A stretch of 64,000 bases of DNA. Origin: Arenibacter arenosicollis. GTDB lineage: Bacteria; Bacteroidota; Bacteroidia; Flavobacteriales; Flavobacteriaceae. The DNA lies in the NCBI RefSeq assembly GCF_014397245.1, contig NZ_JACLHY010000001.1, positions 372,001 to 436,000 on the forward strand. Direction: 5' to 3'. The translations under genes and the position numbers were made by a program. Positions within the stretch are counted from its first letter, which is position 1, and each line of letters begins with the position of its first letter. Below, piece by piece: positions 50,841-59,842 of this stretch. The notes below the pieces were generated by a model. That model worked only from the letters and a program-made list of their open reading frames with translations. It was not told the origin of the DNA and did no database searches.

Positions 50841-51860
50841 ATGATCGATACCATAAAAAAGCATATAACTGAGGTAGAAAAATTTAATTCTACCGATAAA
50901 GAGGCCATAGAGGCATTCCGAATTAAATACTTAGGAAAAAAAGGATTGTTCAATCATTTTTTTTCAGATTTTAAAAACGTGCCCAACGAGCAAAAGAAGG
51001 AGTTTGGCCAAACCGTAAACCTTCTAAAAACCGTTGCCACCGAAAAGGTAAACGCGCTAAAGGAAGCCCTTGAGAACAAGAGGGAAGAAAAAGGAATTTA
51101 TGGGGACTTAACCAGACCGGGAGAGCCCTTGGGACTTGGAACGCGCCATCCTATCTCCATAGTTAAAAATCAGATCATCGACATCTTTTCCCGAATTGGG
51201 TTCAATGTTTCCGAAGGACCGGAAATAGAAGATGACTGGCACAACTTTACTGCCCTAAACCTTCCCGAATACCATCCGGCAAGGGATATGCAGGATACCT
51301 TTTTTATACAGACCGACCCGGACATTTTATTGCGTACCCACACCTCATCGGTGCAGGTGCGATATATGGAAAATAACAAACCTCCGATCAGGACCATTTC
51401 ACCTGGTAGGGTTTACAGAAATGAAGCTATATCCGCACGTTCGCATTGCTTTTTCCACCAAGTGGAAGGTCTCTATATAGATAAGGATGTTTCTTTTGCA
51501 GATTTAAAGCAAACGCTACAATTTTTTACCACTGAACTATTCGGCAAATCCAAAATAAGGCTGAGGCCATCCTACTTCCCATTTACTGAGCCCAGTGCCG
51601 AAGTAGATGTATATTGGGGGTTGGAAACAGAAACGGATTACAAAATGACCAAGGGAACTGGTTGGTTGGAAATCATGGGTTGTGGTATGGTAGACCCCAA
51701 TGTACTTACAAATTGTGGGATCGACGCCAATGAATATTCCGGCTTCGCCTTTGGTATGGGTATAGATCGCATTGCTCTATTACTCCATCAAATTTCAGAT
51801 ATTAGATTATTGAGTGAAAATGATGTGCGGTTTTTAGAGCAATTTAAGAGCGCCTTTTAG
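50841..51860 (+). CDS. pheS: Phenylalanyl-tRNA synthetase alpha subunit
   Basis: A 339-residue class II aminoacyl-tRNA synthetase subunit that, with PheT, charges tRNA-Phe. The N-terminal coiled-coil domain (1-90) is followed by the catalytic core: motif 2 region PPIRTISPGRVYRNEAISA, then PSYFPFTEPSAEVDVYW, and motif 3 GFAFGMGIDRIALL. Length is normal. pheT is not adjacent, which is common in this phylum. No upstream tRNA-Phe-responsive leader was recognised, but a palindrome overlaps its promoter. A TTCG-loop hairpin (51887-51904) follows the stop codon. Confidence 0.97.
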   Translation: MIDTIKKHITEVEKFNSTDKEAIEAFRIKYLGKKGLFNHFFSDFKNVPNEQKKEFGQTVNLLKTVATEKVNALKEALENKREEKGIYGDLTRPGEPLGLGTRHPISIVKNQIIDIFSRIGFNVSEGPEIEDDWHNFTALNLPEYHPARDMQDTFFIQTDPDILLRTHTSSVQVRYMENNKPPIRTISPGRVYRNEAISARSHCFFHQVEGLYIDKDVSFADLKQTLQFFTTELFGKSKIRLRPSYFPFTEPSAEVDVYWGLETETDYKMTKGTGWLEIMGCGMVDPNVLTNCGIDANEYSGFAFGMGIDRIALLLHQISDIRLLSENDVRFLEQFKSAF

Positions 51861-51886
51861 TTTTTCATAGCACTAAGAAGTGTTAA

Positions 51887-51904
51887 CAATAAATTCGTTT
51901 ATTG
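51887..51904 (+). terminator. Weak stem-loop with TTCG loop after pheS
   Basis: CAATAAA (51887-51893) pairs with TTTATTG (51898-51904) around TTCG. It is A/T-rich and has no T run, so termination is uncertain. Confidence 0.35.
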
Positions 51905-51927
51905 AAAGTGTGAGTCGGCCTTAAAAA

Positions 51928-52386
51928 ATAGAACAACAAAATTTCTCCAACCATGGCAATTGGAAGGAGGACGAAACATTTATCGCCCAAGTGAAAAAAG
52001 ATATAGAAATTCCGATTGCTAAAAATGTACATGTGGCCATTATCCCTGAATGGAACGATGAGTTCTTAGAAAAAAATTGGAATGCCTATATCATTAACGA
52101 CAGGGATACTGTAATTGAAGCTGTAATAGCGGTCTCCAACGGCTACGAAGGAGATAGAAAAACCTCAACTATGCGTCACGGACTTGGAGACATCCCCTCC
52201 AAAGAGTACCGTAAGATAGAAGTATTGCAGGAAGATATTTTAGCTTTTAACAATGAATTTTTCGTTACTTTTTTTGCAGATGACAAACTATACGAAAAAC
52301 GCTTCCTCTTCGAAAAATACACTATTAGCGAATCCAATCTAAGCCCAATCCCTGTTATGGAATTGGAGGGTGTACTGGCTAAATAG
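51928..52386 (+). CDS. Hypothetical protein; frame continues upstream of the first usable start (GTG 51991)
   Basis: The conventional frame starts at GTG 51991 and encodes 131 residues (KKDIEIPIAKNVHVAIIPEW ...). The frame stays open for 21 more codons back to a TAA at 51922 and reads ATA-GAA-CAA-CAA with products EQQNFSNHGNWKEDETFIAQ, which looks like real protein sequence but has no ATG, GTG or TTG. An ATA at 51928 lies exactly where an ATG would be expected. Either a start codon has been lost, a rare ATA start is used, or translation begins at GTG 51991. The protein is acidic, lacks signal or membrane segments, and I do not recognise its family. The coordinates given include the extension. 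Confidence 0.6.
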   Translation: MEQQNFSNHGNWKEDETFIAQVKKDIEIPIAKNVHVAIIPEWNDEFLEKNWNAYIINDRDTVIEAVIAVSNGYEGDRKTSTMRHGLGDIPSKEYRKIEVLQEDILAFNNEFFVTFFADDKLYEKRFLFEKYTISESNLSPIPVMELEGVLAK

Positions 52387-52433
52387 CCCAGGAGGTCCTT
52401 CAATAATCATATTAACAAAATATTAACCTCAGG

Positions 52434-52457
52434 TTGGTTCGGTTTTTACCGAACCAA
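52434..52457. promoter_or_regulatory. Operator palindrome in the GbsR-RND efflux promoter
   Basis: TTGGTTCGGT (52434-52443) and ACCGAACCAA (52448-52457) are perfect 10-bp arms around TTTT. The palindrome occupies the space between a -33-like TTG and the -7 box TACTTTTG (52461-52468). This is the expected place for autorepression by the GbsR/MarR-type regulator encoded first in the operon. Confidence 0.7.
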
Positions 52458-52460
52458 TTG

Positions 52461-52468
52461 TACTTTTG
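52461..52468 (+). promoter_or_regulatory. -7 promoter box of the GbsR-RND operon
   Basis: TACTTTTG is an exact TAnnTTTG match. Transcription would start near 52475, downstream of the TTG at 52466, which rules that codon out as the regulator's start and favours GTG 52493. Confidence 0.6.
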
Positions 52469-52492
52469 CCCTCTCATTTAAATGTAATTTTT

Positions 52493-52996
52493 GTGGAACC
52501 CAATACCGAAATAAAAAAACTTACTGAAGAATTAGGGGTTTATTTTGAACAAAACAAGATATTATCCCCCTTATCGGCAAGAATATTTTCTATGTTGATC
52601 TTGACAGACAAGGACGGTCTTAGCTTCGATGAAATCATCGAAGGATTGGATTCCTGTAAAAGCTCGGTATCTACCAATCTACAATTATTACAAACCCAAG
52701 GAAGAGTTGTTTACTTTACAAAACCGGGTAACAGAAAACGTTATTTTAAAATTGCTCCCAATGATATTTTTGTACAGTTGGACAAAAAGATTGAGCAATG
52801 GGAAAAGGAAAAGAACATTCACTTAAAGGTTTATGATTTTAAAAAGAAGCTTTATCAAAAAACGAATATAACCGCTGAAAATAATCGCGGTCTCCAATAC
52901 ACTAAAAATTACGCTCTATTTATTGACGATTTTATTAAAAATCTCATTCAACTTAAAGAAAACCTTCAAAAAACATTTAATTCCGATACCATATGA
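52493..52996 (+). CDS. GbsR/MarR-family transcriptional regulator of the efflux operon
   Basis: A 167-residue winged-helix regulator (start GTG at 52493). The DNA-binding domain spans about residues 25-90: ILSPLSARIFSMLILTDKDG, FDEIIEGLDSCKSSVSTNL as the helix-turn-helix, and a wing in GRVVYFTKPGNRKRYF. A C-terminal helical dimerisation region follows. Its stop overlaps the adaptor's ATG by four bases (ATGA, 52993-52996), so it is translationally coupled to the pump. A palindromic operator and promoter lie directly upstream, suggesting autoregulation and control of the whole operon by an unknown inducer. Confidence 0.88.
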   Translation: MEPNTEIKKLTEELGVYFEQNKILSPLSARIFSMLILTDKDGLSFDEIIEGLDSCKSSVSTNLQLLQTQGRVVYFTKPGNRKRYFKIAPNDIFVQLDKKIEQWEKEKNIHLKVYDFKKKLYQKTNITAENNRGLQYTKNYALFIDDFIKNLIQLKENLQKTFNSDTI

Positions 52997-54102
52997 AAAA
53001 AGTATTTTTTCTAATTGCGCCTTTATACCTGCTTTTATTCGTCAATTGCGGTGAAAACAAAGCCACGCAACAACCGCCAGCGGCAATGCCATATCCAACC
53101 ATTAAAGTAGTTAGAACATCTATCGATAATTTTGTTAGTTATCCTGCAAGTATAGAAGGAATTGTGAATAGTCAAATAAGGGCTAAAGTAGCCGGTTATG
53201 TACAGGAAGTATTTGTTGATGAGGGAGAAATAGTTAAAAAGGGACAGCCCTTGTTCAGGTTGGAAACCCAGTCCCTATCCCAGGATGCCGGAGCTGCCAA
53301 GGCCCGTATTAATTTAGCCCAGGTTGAAGTGGACAAATTAAAACCCCTGGTGGAGAAGAACATTATAAGCAAGGTACAACTACAAACCGCTATGGCCAAT
53401 TTAGAGCAGGCCAAAAGCAATTACCAGAGCATTTCTGCGAATATAGATTATTCCAACATAAAAAGCCCCGTAAACGGCGTAGTGGGTTCTATTCCTTTTA
53501 GAAAGGGAAATTTGGTAAGCGGACAGGATTCCCAACCTTTGACCACTGTTTCCAGCATTGATCAGGTTTATGCATTTTTTTCCATGAATGAAAAGGACCT
53601 CCTTGGTTTTATCAAAAGGATAGATGGGAAATCCTTGGAAGAAAAAGCTAAAAAGCTCCCCAAAGTACAATTAAAATTGGCCGATGGGTCTATTTATGAT
53701 GAGATGGGCGAAATAGAGACCATTGGAGGTCAAATAAATCCAAATACTGGTACCGTACAATTTCGAGCTACCTTTCCAAATCCGCATGGACTTCTGAGGA
53801 ATGGCAGCAGTGCCACCCTACTATTATCTGAAAAATTGGAAAATGTATTAGCTGTACCGGCTCTCTCCACCTTTGAGCAGCAAAACAAAAATTTTGTATA
53901 TCTGGTACAGGGAGATTCATTGGTCACCAAAGCTATAACCCCACTTGCCACGGTAAAGGGATTAACAATTTTGGAGGGATTGAACGAAGGTGATCAAATC
54001 TTGGCTAAAGGTGTAGGCTCCGCCCGTCCAGGAACAAAAATTGTTCCCCAATTAACAAGCTTGGATAGCATCTTAAATTCGTTCGATAAAGTTTTTAAAT
54101 AA
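52993..54102 (+). CDS. RND efflux periplasmic adaptor (membrane fusion protein) lipoprotein
   Basis: A 369-residue AcrA-type adaptor. The signal ends in LFVNC with lipidated Cys19. The lipoyl half motifs (GIVNSQIRAKVAGYVQEVFV and SNIKSPVNGVVGSIPFRKGN) flank a short alpha-helical hairpin (AGAAKARINLAQVEVDKLKP). Beta-barrel and membrane-proximal domains follow (GTVQFRATFPNPHGLLRNGS). It links the inner-membrane pump to the outer-membrane channel. It overlaps the regulator by four bases and the pump starts six bases after its stop. Confidence 0.93.
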   Translation: MKKVFFLIAPLYLLLFVNCGENKATQQPPAAMPYPTIKVVRTSIDNFVSYPASIEGIVNSQIRAKVAGYVQEVFVDEGEIVKKGQPLFRLETQSLSQDAGAAKARINLAQVEVDKLKPLVEKNIISKVQLQTAMANLEQAKSNYQSISANIDYSNIKSPVNGVVGSIPFRKGNLVSGQDSQPLTTVSSIDQVYAFFSMNEKDLLGFIKRIDGKSLEEKAKKLPKVQLKLADGSIYDEMGEIETIGGQINPNTGTVQFRATFPNPHGLLRNGSSATLLLSEKLENVLAVPALSTFEQQNKNFVYLVQGDSLVTKAITPLATVKGLTILEGLNEGDQILAKGVGSARPGTKIVPQLTSLDSILNSFDKVFK

Positions 54103-54108
54103 CGTAAT

Positions 54109-57100
54109 ATGCTTAAAACATTTATTGAAAGGCCAGTCCTTTCAACAGTCATATCAATTATTATAATGCTGTTGGGTATTTTAGGCCTATCCAGCTTACC
54201 CGTTACACAATATCCGGATATAGCGCCACCTACTGTTCAGGTTTCCGCCAACTACCCTGGTGCCAACGCCGAGACTATTTTGGAAAGTGTAATAGTCCCT
54301 ATCGAGGAACAGATCAACGGGGTGGAAGGAATGACCTACTTGACGTCTTCTGCCAGTAATGACGGGAGTGCAAATATAACTGTATTTTTTGAACAGGGTA
54401 TTGACCCAGACATAGCGGCAGTAAACGTTCAAAATAGAGTTTCTAGGGCAAATGCGCTTTTACCGTCAGAAGTAATAAGATCAGGCGTAATTACCCAAAA
54501 ACAGCAGAGTTCGGCACTTATGTACGTAGCCCTTTATTCTACCAATCCGGATTACGATGATACTTTTGTACAGAACTACCTCAACATTAATGTTAAACCT
54601 GAAATTCAACGAATTAATGGGGTAGGTGCCGTGAATGTTTTCGGTGCAAAAGATTACTCCATGAGGGTGTGGATAGACCCAGTAAAATTAGCTTCCTACG
54701 GCCTTACTACCACCGAGGTGGTCCAAGCCATCAATGAACAGAGTTTGGAAGCTGCCGCGGGATCTCTAGGCCAAAATGTAGGGCAATCCTTTGAATATGT
54801 AATTAAATACAAAGGTCGATACAAGTCCGCGGAAGAATATCAGGACATCATTATTAAAGCGCTTGATAACGGCCAATTTTTACGTTTAAAAGATGTGGCA
54901 AAAGTTGAACTTGAAGCTTTTTCCTATAGCTCTACATCGCGATCAAAGGGTTATCCTGGAATCAATTTTGGAGTTTTCCAAACCCCGGGTTCCAATGCCC
55001 AGGAGATCATAGAAAACCTTTATGTTGAACTAGATCGTTTACAGGAGAATTTCCCTGAAGGTGTGGAATATCTTATTAATTATGATACCAACAAATTTCT
55101 TACTGCTTCGATCAACAAGGTGAAGTCAACTCTGATAGAGGCCTTTATCCTAGTATTTTTGGTGGTATTTATATTCTTACAGGATTTTAAATCCACACTT
55201 ATTCCGGCCATCTCCGTTCCGGTTTCCATTATTGGAACATTTTTCTTTCTAGGGTTGTTGGGTTATTCCATAAATCTACTTACACTATTCGCACTTATTC
55301 TGGCCATTGGTATTGTAGTGGACGATGCCATTGTTGTAGTAGAGGCTGTTCACGCCAAATTGGAAGAAGGATATGATGATGCCAAAAAAGCAACAGTTTC
55401 TGCAATGAGTGAAATTAGTGGGGCTATTATCTCCATTACCCTGGTAATGGCCGCGGTATTTATTCCGATTACCTTTATTAAGGGTCCATCCGGAGTTTTT
55501 TATGAACAATTTGGTGTAACCCTAATCATCGCCATTCTTATATCGGCGGTAAACGCCTTGACCTTAAGTCCAGCTTTATGTGCAATATTATTAAAACCGC
55601 ACACAGAAAAGGATAAAAAGAAAGGGTTCTTACAGCGATTCTATACGGCATTTAACATAGCATTTAAAGCCACCTCCGATAAATATATAAAATCACTAGG
55701 CTTCTTGGTAAAACACAAGTGGATTACTGCGGTAATACTCGTAGTGGCCAGTGCCGCTATTTGGTGGGCCAATGAAACTACAAGAACCGGTTTTGTACCC
55801 ACAGAGGACAGAGGCGTGGTATTTATGAACATGGAACTTCCCCAGGCAGCATCATTGGACAGGACTTACAGTGCTACACAGGAATTATACACCCAAATAA
55901 GTGGTATTAAGGGAATCCGAACAGCTTCACTCATTAACGGAAGGAACTTTTTCTCAGGCTCCGGAAGTTCATATGGAATGGGCTTTATTATTCTCGAGGA
56001 CTGGGACAGTAGGGATACAGAGGATACTTCAATTGATGCCATATTAGGCCAACTTTATGCAAAAGCAGCCTCCATTCCAGATGCCAAAATTATATTCTTC
56101 ACCCCACCAAGTATTCCTGGATTTGGAGCTGTTGAAGGGTTTGAAATGCGATTGTTAGATCGATCTTCCGGTAGTTTAAAGGATTTGGACAATGCAGCCA
56201 ATGAATTTATTTCTTCCTTAACACAACGCCCGGAAGTAAGTTTTGCGTCCAACTCATTTAGCACCAATTTTCCCCAACTTCAAATGGATATCAATATCCC
56301 AAAAGCCAAGGAAGCCGGAGTTAGCGTAAGCAATATACTTACAACCCTACAAGGATATATCGGTGGATTTTACGCCGCTGACTTTAGTAGGTTTGGGAAG
56401 CAATTTCGAGTATTTGTGCAAGCTGACCCCGAAGACAGAAAGGACATTGCCAGCCTAAATAGTATGTTCGTAAAGAACGATAAAGGGGAAATGGCCCCTG
56501 TTTCAGAATTTGTTACATTAAATAGGGTCTACGGACCACAGACAGTAAGCCGTTTCAACCTGTTCAATTCCGTCACCATCAACGGTTCAACGGCAAAAGG
56601 ATTCAGTTCTGGTGACGCCATTAACGCGGTAAACCAAGTGGCTAAAGAACACCTTCCCAACAATTATGAAGTTGCCTTTTCAGGTATAACCCGTGAGGAA
56701 ATTGCCTCAGCAGGCCAATCTGGTGTAATATTTCTACTGAGTATCGTATTTGTGTATTTCTTTTTAGCAGCACAGTATGAAAGTTATTTATTGCCACTAT
56801 CGGTCCTATTATCATTGCCTATAGGGGTAATGGGCGCCTTTTTATCGACCAAATTTGCTGGATTGGAAAACAATATTTACTTCCAGATTGCCTTAATAAT
56901 GTTGATTGGGCTACTGGCAAAAAATGCCATCCTTATTGTAGAGTTCGCACTGCAAAGAAGGCGACAAGGACTCTCATTATCCGAATCGGCCATTCAGGGA
57001 GCCAAAGCCAGGTTAAGGCCAATTTTAATGACCTCTTTTGCCTTTATACTTGGTCTAATGCCTTTGGTATTGGCCAAAGGTGTAGGAGCTGCCGGTAATA

Positions 57101-57279
57101 ATGCCATTGGAACAGGGGCCGCGGGAGGTATGTTAATAGGAACCGTATTTGGTGTCTTTATTATCCCTGTACTGTTTATTGTCTTTCAGTGGTTACAAGA
57201 GAAAATTACCGGTATACCAGTTGCCGTTAAAGAAACGGGGCATACTGAGCAGTTGCCAAAGGAGTCATTAAACAAGTAA
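54109..57279 (+). CDS. RND multidrug efflux permease (AcrB/HAE1 family)
   Basis: A 1056-residue proton-driven inner-membrane pump with twelve spans and two large periplasmic loops. It starts with the family signature FIERPVLSTVISIIIMLLGI. The proton-relay residues Asp405 and Asp406 (GIVVDDAIVVVEAVH, span 4) and Lys938 (LLAKNAILIVEF, span 10) are present, corresponding to Asp407, Asp408 and Lys940 of AcrB. Substrates would be lipophilic toxicants, antibiotics or similar compounds; no specific one can be deduced. It is the central gene of the GbsR-adaptor-pump-channel operon. Confidence 0.95.
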   Translation: MLKTFIERPVLSTVISIIIMLLGILGLSSLPVTQYPDIAPPTVQVSANYPGANAETILESVIVPIEEQINGVEGMTYLTSSASNDGSANITVFFEQGIDPDIAAVNVQNRVSRANALLPSEVIRSGVITQKQQSSALMYVALYSTNPDYDDTFVQNYLNINVKPEIQRINGVGAVNVFGAKDYSMRVWIDPVKLASYGLTTTEVVQAINEQSLEAAAGSLGQNVGQSFEYVIKYKGRYKSAEEYQDIIIKALDNGQFLRLKDVAKVELEAFSYSSTSRSKGYPGINFGVFQTPGSNAQEIIENLYVELDRLQENFPEGVEYLINYDTNKFLTASINKVKSTLIEAFILVFLVVFIFLQDFKSTLIPAISVPVSIIGTFFFLGLLGYSINLLTLFALILAIGIVVDDAIVVVEAVHAKLEEGYDDAKKATVSAMSEISGAIISITLVMAAVFIPITFIKGPSGVFYEQFGVTLIIAILISAVNALTLSPALCAILLKPHTEKDKKKGFLQRFYTAFNIAFKATSDKYIKSLGFLVKHKWITAVILVVASAAIWWANETTRTGFVPTEDRGVVFMNMELPQAASLDRTYSATQELYTQISGIKGIRTASLINGRNFFSGSGSSYGMGFIILEDWDSRDTEDTSIDAILGQLYAKAASIPDAKIIFFTPPSIPGFGAVEGFEMRLLDRSSGSLKDLDNAANEFISSLTQRPEVSFASNSFSTNFPQLQMDINIPKAKEAGVSVSNILTTLQGYIGGFYAADFSRFGKQFRVFVQADPEDRKDIASLNSMFVKNDKGEMAPVSEFVTLNRVYGPQTVSRFNLFNSVTINGSTAKGFSSGDAINAVNQVAKEHLPNNYEVAFSGITREEIASAGQSGVIFLLSIVFVYFFLAAQYESYLLPLSVLLSLPIGVMGAFLSTKFAGLENNIYFQIALIMLIGLLAKNAILIVEFALQRRRQGLSLSESAIQGAKARLRPILMTSFAFILGLMPLVLAKGVGAAGNNAIGTGAAGGMLIGTVFGVFIIPVLFIVFQWLQEKITGIPVAVKETGHTEQLPKESLNK

Positions 57280-57354
57280 AACAGGAAGTCAGTATCATTT
57301 TAGGTTTATCCAATATCAAAGGAAATTGATCTTAAAAACAATAAAAATCAGTTG

Positions 57355-58761
57355 ATGAAAAAAATATTTCCCTTTAAACTTTCAGTTCTGTTGCTTCTTG
57401 CATTCACTTTGCAATCCTGCTTTGTAGCCAAGAATTATGAACGGCCCAACATGGAGGAAATTGATGATTTGTACCGTACGCAACAACAGCATTCCCTGGA
57501 CAGTACATCATTGGCTTCCATATCCTGGAAAGAACTATTTTCCGACCCACAATTAGTACAGATGATTGAAGAAGGACTTCAAAATAATCTAGATATAAGA
57601 ATTGCCCTTCAGCAGGTAAACATGGCCGAAGCCTATATGAAACAGGGAAGAAATGGGTATCTGCCCTCCTTTGACCTTAAAGCCTCGATGACACACCAAG
57701 AATTATCCAAAAACAGTCAGTTTGGCTCTGTTTTTAGTGGATCCTTAGAGCAATTTGAACTTTCCGGTAGTTTATCCTGGGAAGCCGATATTTGGGGAAA
57801 AATACGCAGTAACCTAAGAGCCACAAAAGCGACCTACCTACAAACAAAGGCAGCTCATCAGGCAGTTAAGACACAACTTATAGCCCAAATTGCTTCCAAC
57901 TATTATCTATTAATGGCTTTGGATGATCAACATAGGGTTACGGAGGAAACCATTGAAAACAGAAAAAGAAGCTTAGAAACTATAAATGCTTTAAAAGAAG
58001 CGGGCAATGTAACACAAGTAGCAGTAGATCAAACAGCCGCACAGCTATTTAATACACAAGCCTTGCTCATCGATATAGAAAAAAACATATTTAGAACGGA
58101 AAACGTTCTATCTATCCTTTTAGGAAAACCGGTCACTTCCATTGCCCGAGGTTCTTTGGAACAACAAAAATTATCCAAGAATTTAGATTTAGGTGTACCT
58201 GCATTACTATTGGCCAACAGACCGGATGTACTTGCCGCGGAATATGATTTGACCAATGCCTTTGAACTTTCGAATGTCGCCAAAAGCAATTTTTATCCTT
58301 CATTGACCTTAACGGGGGCTGGGGGATTCCAAAGTTTAGAATTTCAGGAATGGTTCAATTCCGGATCTCTGTTTGCTACCTTGGTTAGTGGTTTAACACA
58401 ACCTATTTTCAACAAAAGAAGGATAAAAACCCAATACGAAGTGGCCAAAGCCCAACAAGAAGAAAGCCTTTTAAACTTTAAGAAAACACTTTTGACCGCA
58501 GGGCAGGAAGTATCCAATGCCCTTTACGAATATGAAGCTGAAACCAAAAAATACGAATTCAGACAAAATGAGGTAGAATCCTTACGTACGGCCGAACTTA
58601 ATTCCGAGATACTTTTAAACAATGGCTTTGGTACCTTTTTGGATTTGTTGACTGCAAGGCAGAATGCTTTGAATGCCGAATTAAATGTTATAGACAATAA
58701 ATTGCAACAACTTCAATCCGTAGTAGAATTGTATCGTTCCTTAGGTGGCGGGTGGCAATAA
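57355..58761 (+). CDS. Outer-membrane efflux channel lipoprotein (TolC/NodT family)
   Basis: A 468-residue outer-membrane factor. The signal peptide ends FTLQSC with lipidated Cys22; the mature start NYERPNMEEIDD is typical of NodT-type channels. Two repeated outer-membrane efflux halves are visible (LFSDPQLVQMIEEGLQNNLD ... WEADIWGKIRSNLRA, then LLLANRPDVLAAEYDLTNA ... LTQPIFNKRRIKTQYEVAKA). The frame also contains a TTG one codon earlier; the ATG at 57355 is preferred. It completes the tripartite pump; the 75-bp gap from the permease has no terminator. Confidence 0.93.
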   Translation: MKKIFPFKLSVLLLLAFTLQSCFVAKNYERPNMEEIDDLYRTQQQHSLDSTSLASISWKELFSDPQLVQMIEEGLQNNLDIRIALQQVNMAEAYMKQGRNGYLPSFDLKASMTHQELSKNSQFGSVFSGSLEQFELSGSLSWEADIWGKIRSNLRATKATYLQTKAAHQAVKTQLIAQIASNYYLLMALDDQHRVTEETIENRKRSLETINALKEAGNVTQVAVDQTAAQLFNTQALLIDIEKNIFRTENVLSILLGKPVTSIARGSLEQQKLSKNLDLGVPALLLANRPDVLAAEYDLTNAFELSNVAKSNFYPSLTLTGAGGFQSLEFQEWFNSGSLFATLVSGLTQPIFNKRRIKTQYEVAKAQQEESLLNFKKTLLTAGQEVSNALYEYEAETKKYEFRQNEVESLRTAELNSEILLNNGFGTFLDLLTARQNALNAELNVIDNKLQQLQSVVELYRSLGGGWQ

Positions 58762-58809
58762 ATCCAAAGTTTTTATCAGCTTTTAAAAAAATGAAATTAT
58801 TTCCGTTCA

Positions 58810-58831
58810 TGAAATTGGTTAGACAATTTCA
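58810..58831. terminator. Stem-loop between efflux operon and YCII lipoprotein gene
   Basis: TGAAATTG (58810-58817) pairs perfectly with CAATTTCA (58824-58831) around GTTAGA, between convergent genes. It has no strong T run. Confidence 0.4.
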
Positions 58832-58864
58832 GTGGAATAGCAAGGGATAGAATTGAAATACAAG

Positions 58865-59368
58865 CTATCTTAACATAAACCCTTTTGCCGCCCACCATGG
58901 ATGGATTTCTATAACTAGCATTCCAGCTTTTACCAGAGGATCCATATTAGCCAAACTATCTGCCATTTTTTGGGTAGGCACGTTATAGATTGTAATACCC
59001 CGTATTTCGCCATTGTCACCAAAAGGACCCGAAATATCTGCAAATCCCTCCTTGTACATTCTACCCAAATGTGCCAAATGCAACGCCTGTAGACTATCTG
59101 CCTCTGCCTTGGATTTAGAGCGATTGGGACCACTCTTTAAAAATGCCATGAAATATTGTTGCATCAACAAAGTATCTTTGGTCTTTTCATCAATATAATC
59201 GAAGGTTTGAAATCCCTTTTCTTCCAAACTCCTTTTTAATTCGGCCGTAGAAATTATCTTTTCAGCCACTTGCTGCCCTACAATTTCATTGGGAATTTCC
59301 CCGGAATCCTTACAGGACAATAACAAACCACATATTAGTACTACATAATATATTCTTATTTTTTCCAT
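58865..59368 (-). CDS. YCII-domain lipoprotein
   Basis: A 167-residue protein with lipobox LLLSC (Cys19). Residues about 65-165 resemble a YCII domain: LMQQYFMAFLKSGPNRSKSK, LQALHLAHLGRMYKEGFADI, SGPFGDNGEIRGITIYN and ADSLANMDPLVKAGMLVIEI, including the conserved histidine and the SGPFGD turn. YCII proteins are normally small cytosolic enzymes or sensors; here the domain is exported and lipid-anchored. Its start overlaps the end of the CYTH gene by 13 bp, so the two are co-expressed. Function unknown. Confidence 0.78.
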   Translation of the reverse strand: MEKIRIYYVVLICGLLLSCKDSGEIPNEIVGQQVAEKIISTAELKRSLEEKGFQTFDYIDEKTKDTLLMQQYFMAFLKSGPNRSKSKAEADSLQALHLAHLGRMYKEGFADISGPFGDNGEIRGITIYNVPTQKMADSLANMDPLVKAGMLVIEIHPWWAAKGFMLR

Positions 59369-59829
59369 GTTTTAAAAGGGTTTTTACTCAACTGCGAATT
59401 GTAATATTTTATATCCGAGGTTACTTCGTCCCCCAACCAATTTGGTTTTAAAAAGTCCTCTTCTTCGTGCTCCAATTCAATTTCCGCCACTATCAATCCC
59501 GAATTTTCCCCAAAGAATTCATCCACCTCAAAAATATGTTTCCCTACCTCAATATAATATCTCACCTTGTCTATAACCCCAGGTTCCGATAATTTGAGCA
59601 AAGCATCCGCGTCCTTGGCAGCTATTTCCTTCTCCCATTCAAACCGGGTGGTACCACTACGGCTCCCCTTTCCCTTAACGGTAATATATCCTTTATCTCC
59701 CTTGACCCTTACCCTAACCGTTCTCAATGGGTCCGTATTCAAAAAACCTTGAACAATTCTTTCCTTTTTAATAGCGTCCGATTTGAAATCTTCCGATTTC
59801 ACCAAAAATTTACGCTCTATTTCTATCAT
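59356..59829 (-). CDS. CYTH-domain protein (triphosphate tunnel enzyme family)
   Basis: A 157-residue cytosolic protein starting MIEIERKFLV, where the ExExK signature of triphosphate tunnel enzymes is complete. Charged beta-strands follow (RTVRVRVKGDKGYITVKGKG, FEWEKEI, YIEVGKHIFEVDEF, LIVAEIELEHEEEDF), supplying the alternating acidic and basic residues that line the tunnel. Known members hydrolyse inorganic tripolyphosphate or form cyclic AMP (class IV adenylate cyclase). Short bacterial members of this size are usually tripolyphosphatases. It sits 13 bp downstream of the atypical SDR gene and overlaps the YCII gene. Confidence 0.88.
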   Translation of the reverse strand: MIEIERKFLVKSEDFKSDAIKKERIVQGFLNTDPLRTVRVRVKGDKGYITVKGKGSRSGTTRFEWEKEIAAKDADALLKLSEPGVIDKVRYYIEVGKHIFEVDEFFGENSGLIVAEIELEHEEEDFLKPNWLGDEVTSDIKYYNSQLSKNPFKTWKK

Positions 59830-59842
59830 TTATAAAAGTTGG

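Noticed and set aside
52466..52492. TTG start for the GbsR-type regulator
   Set aside because: The TTG is part of the -7 box TACTTTTG and would not be transcribed; GTG 52493 is downstream and in frame.
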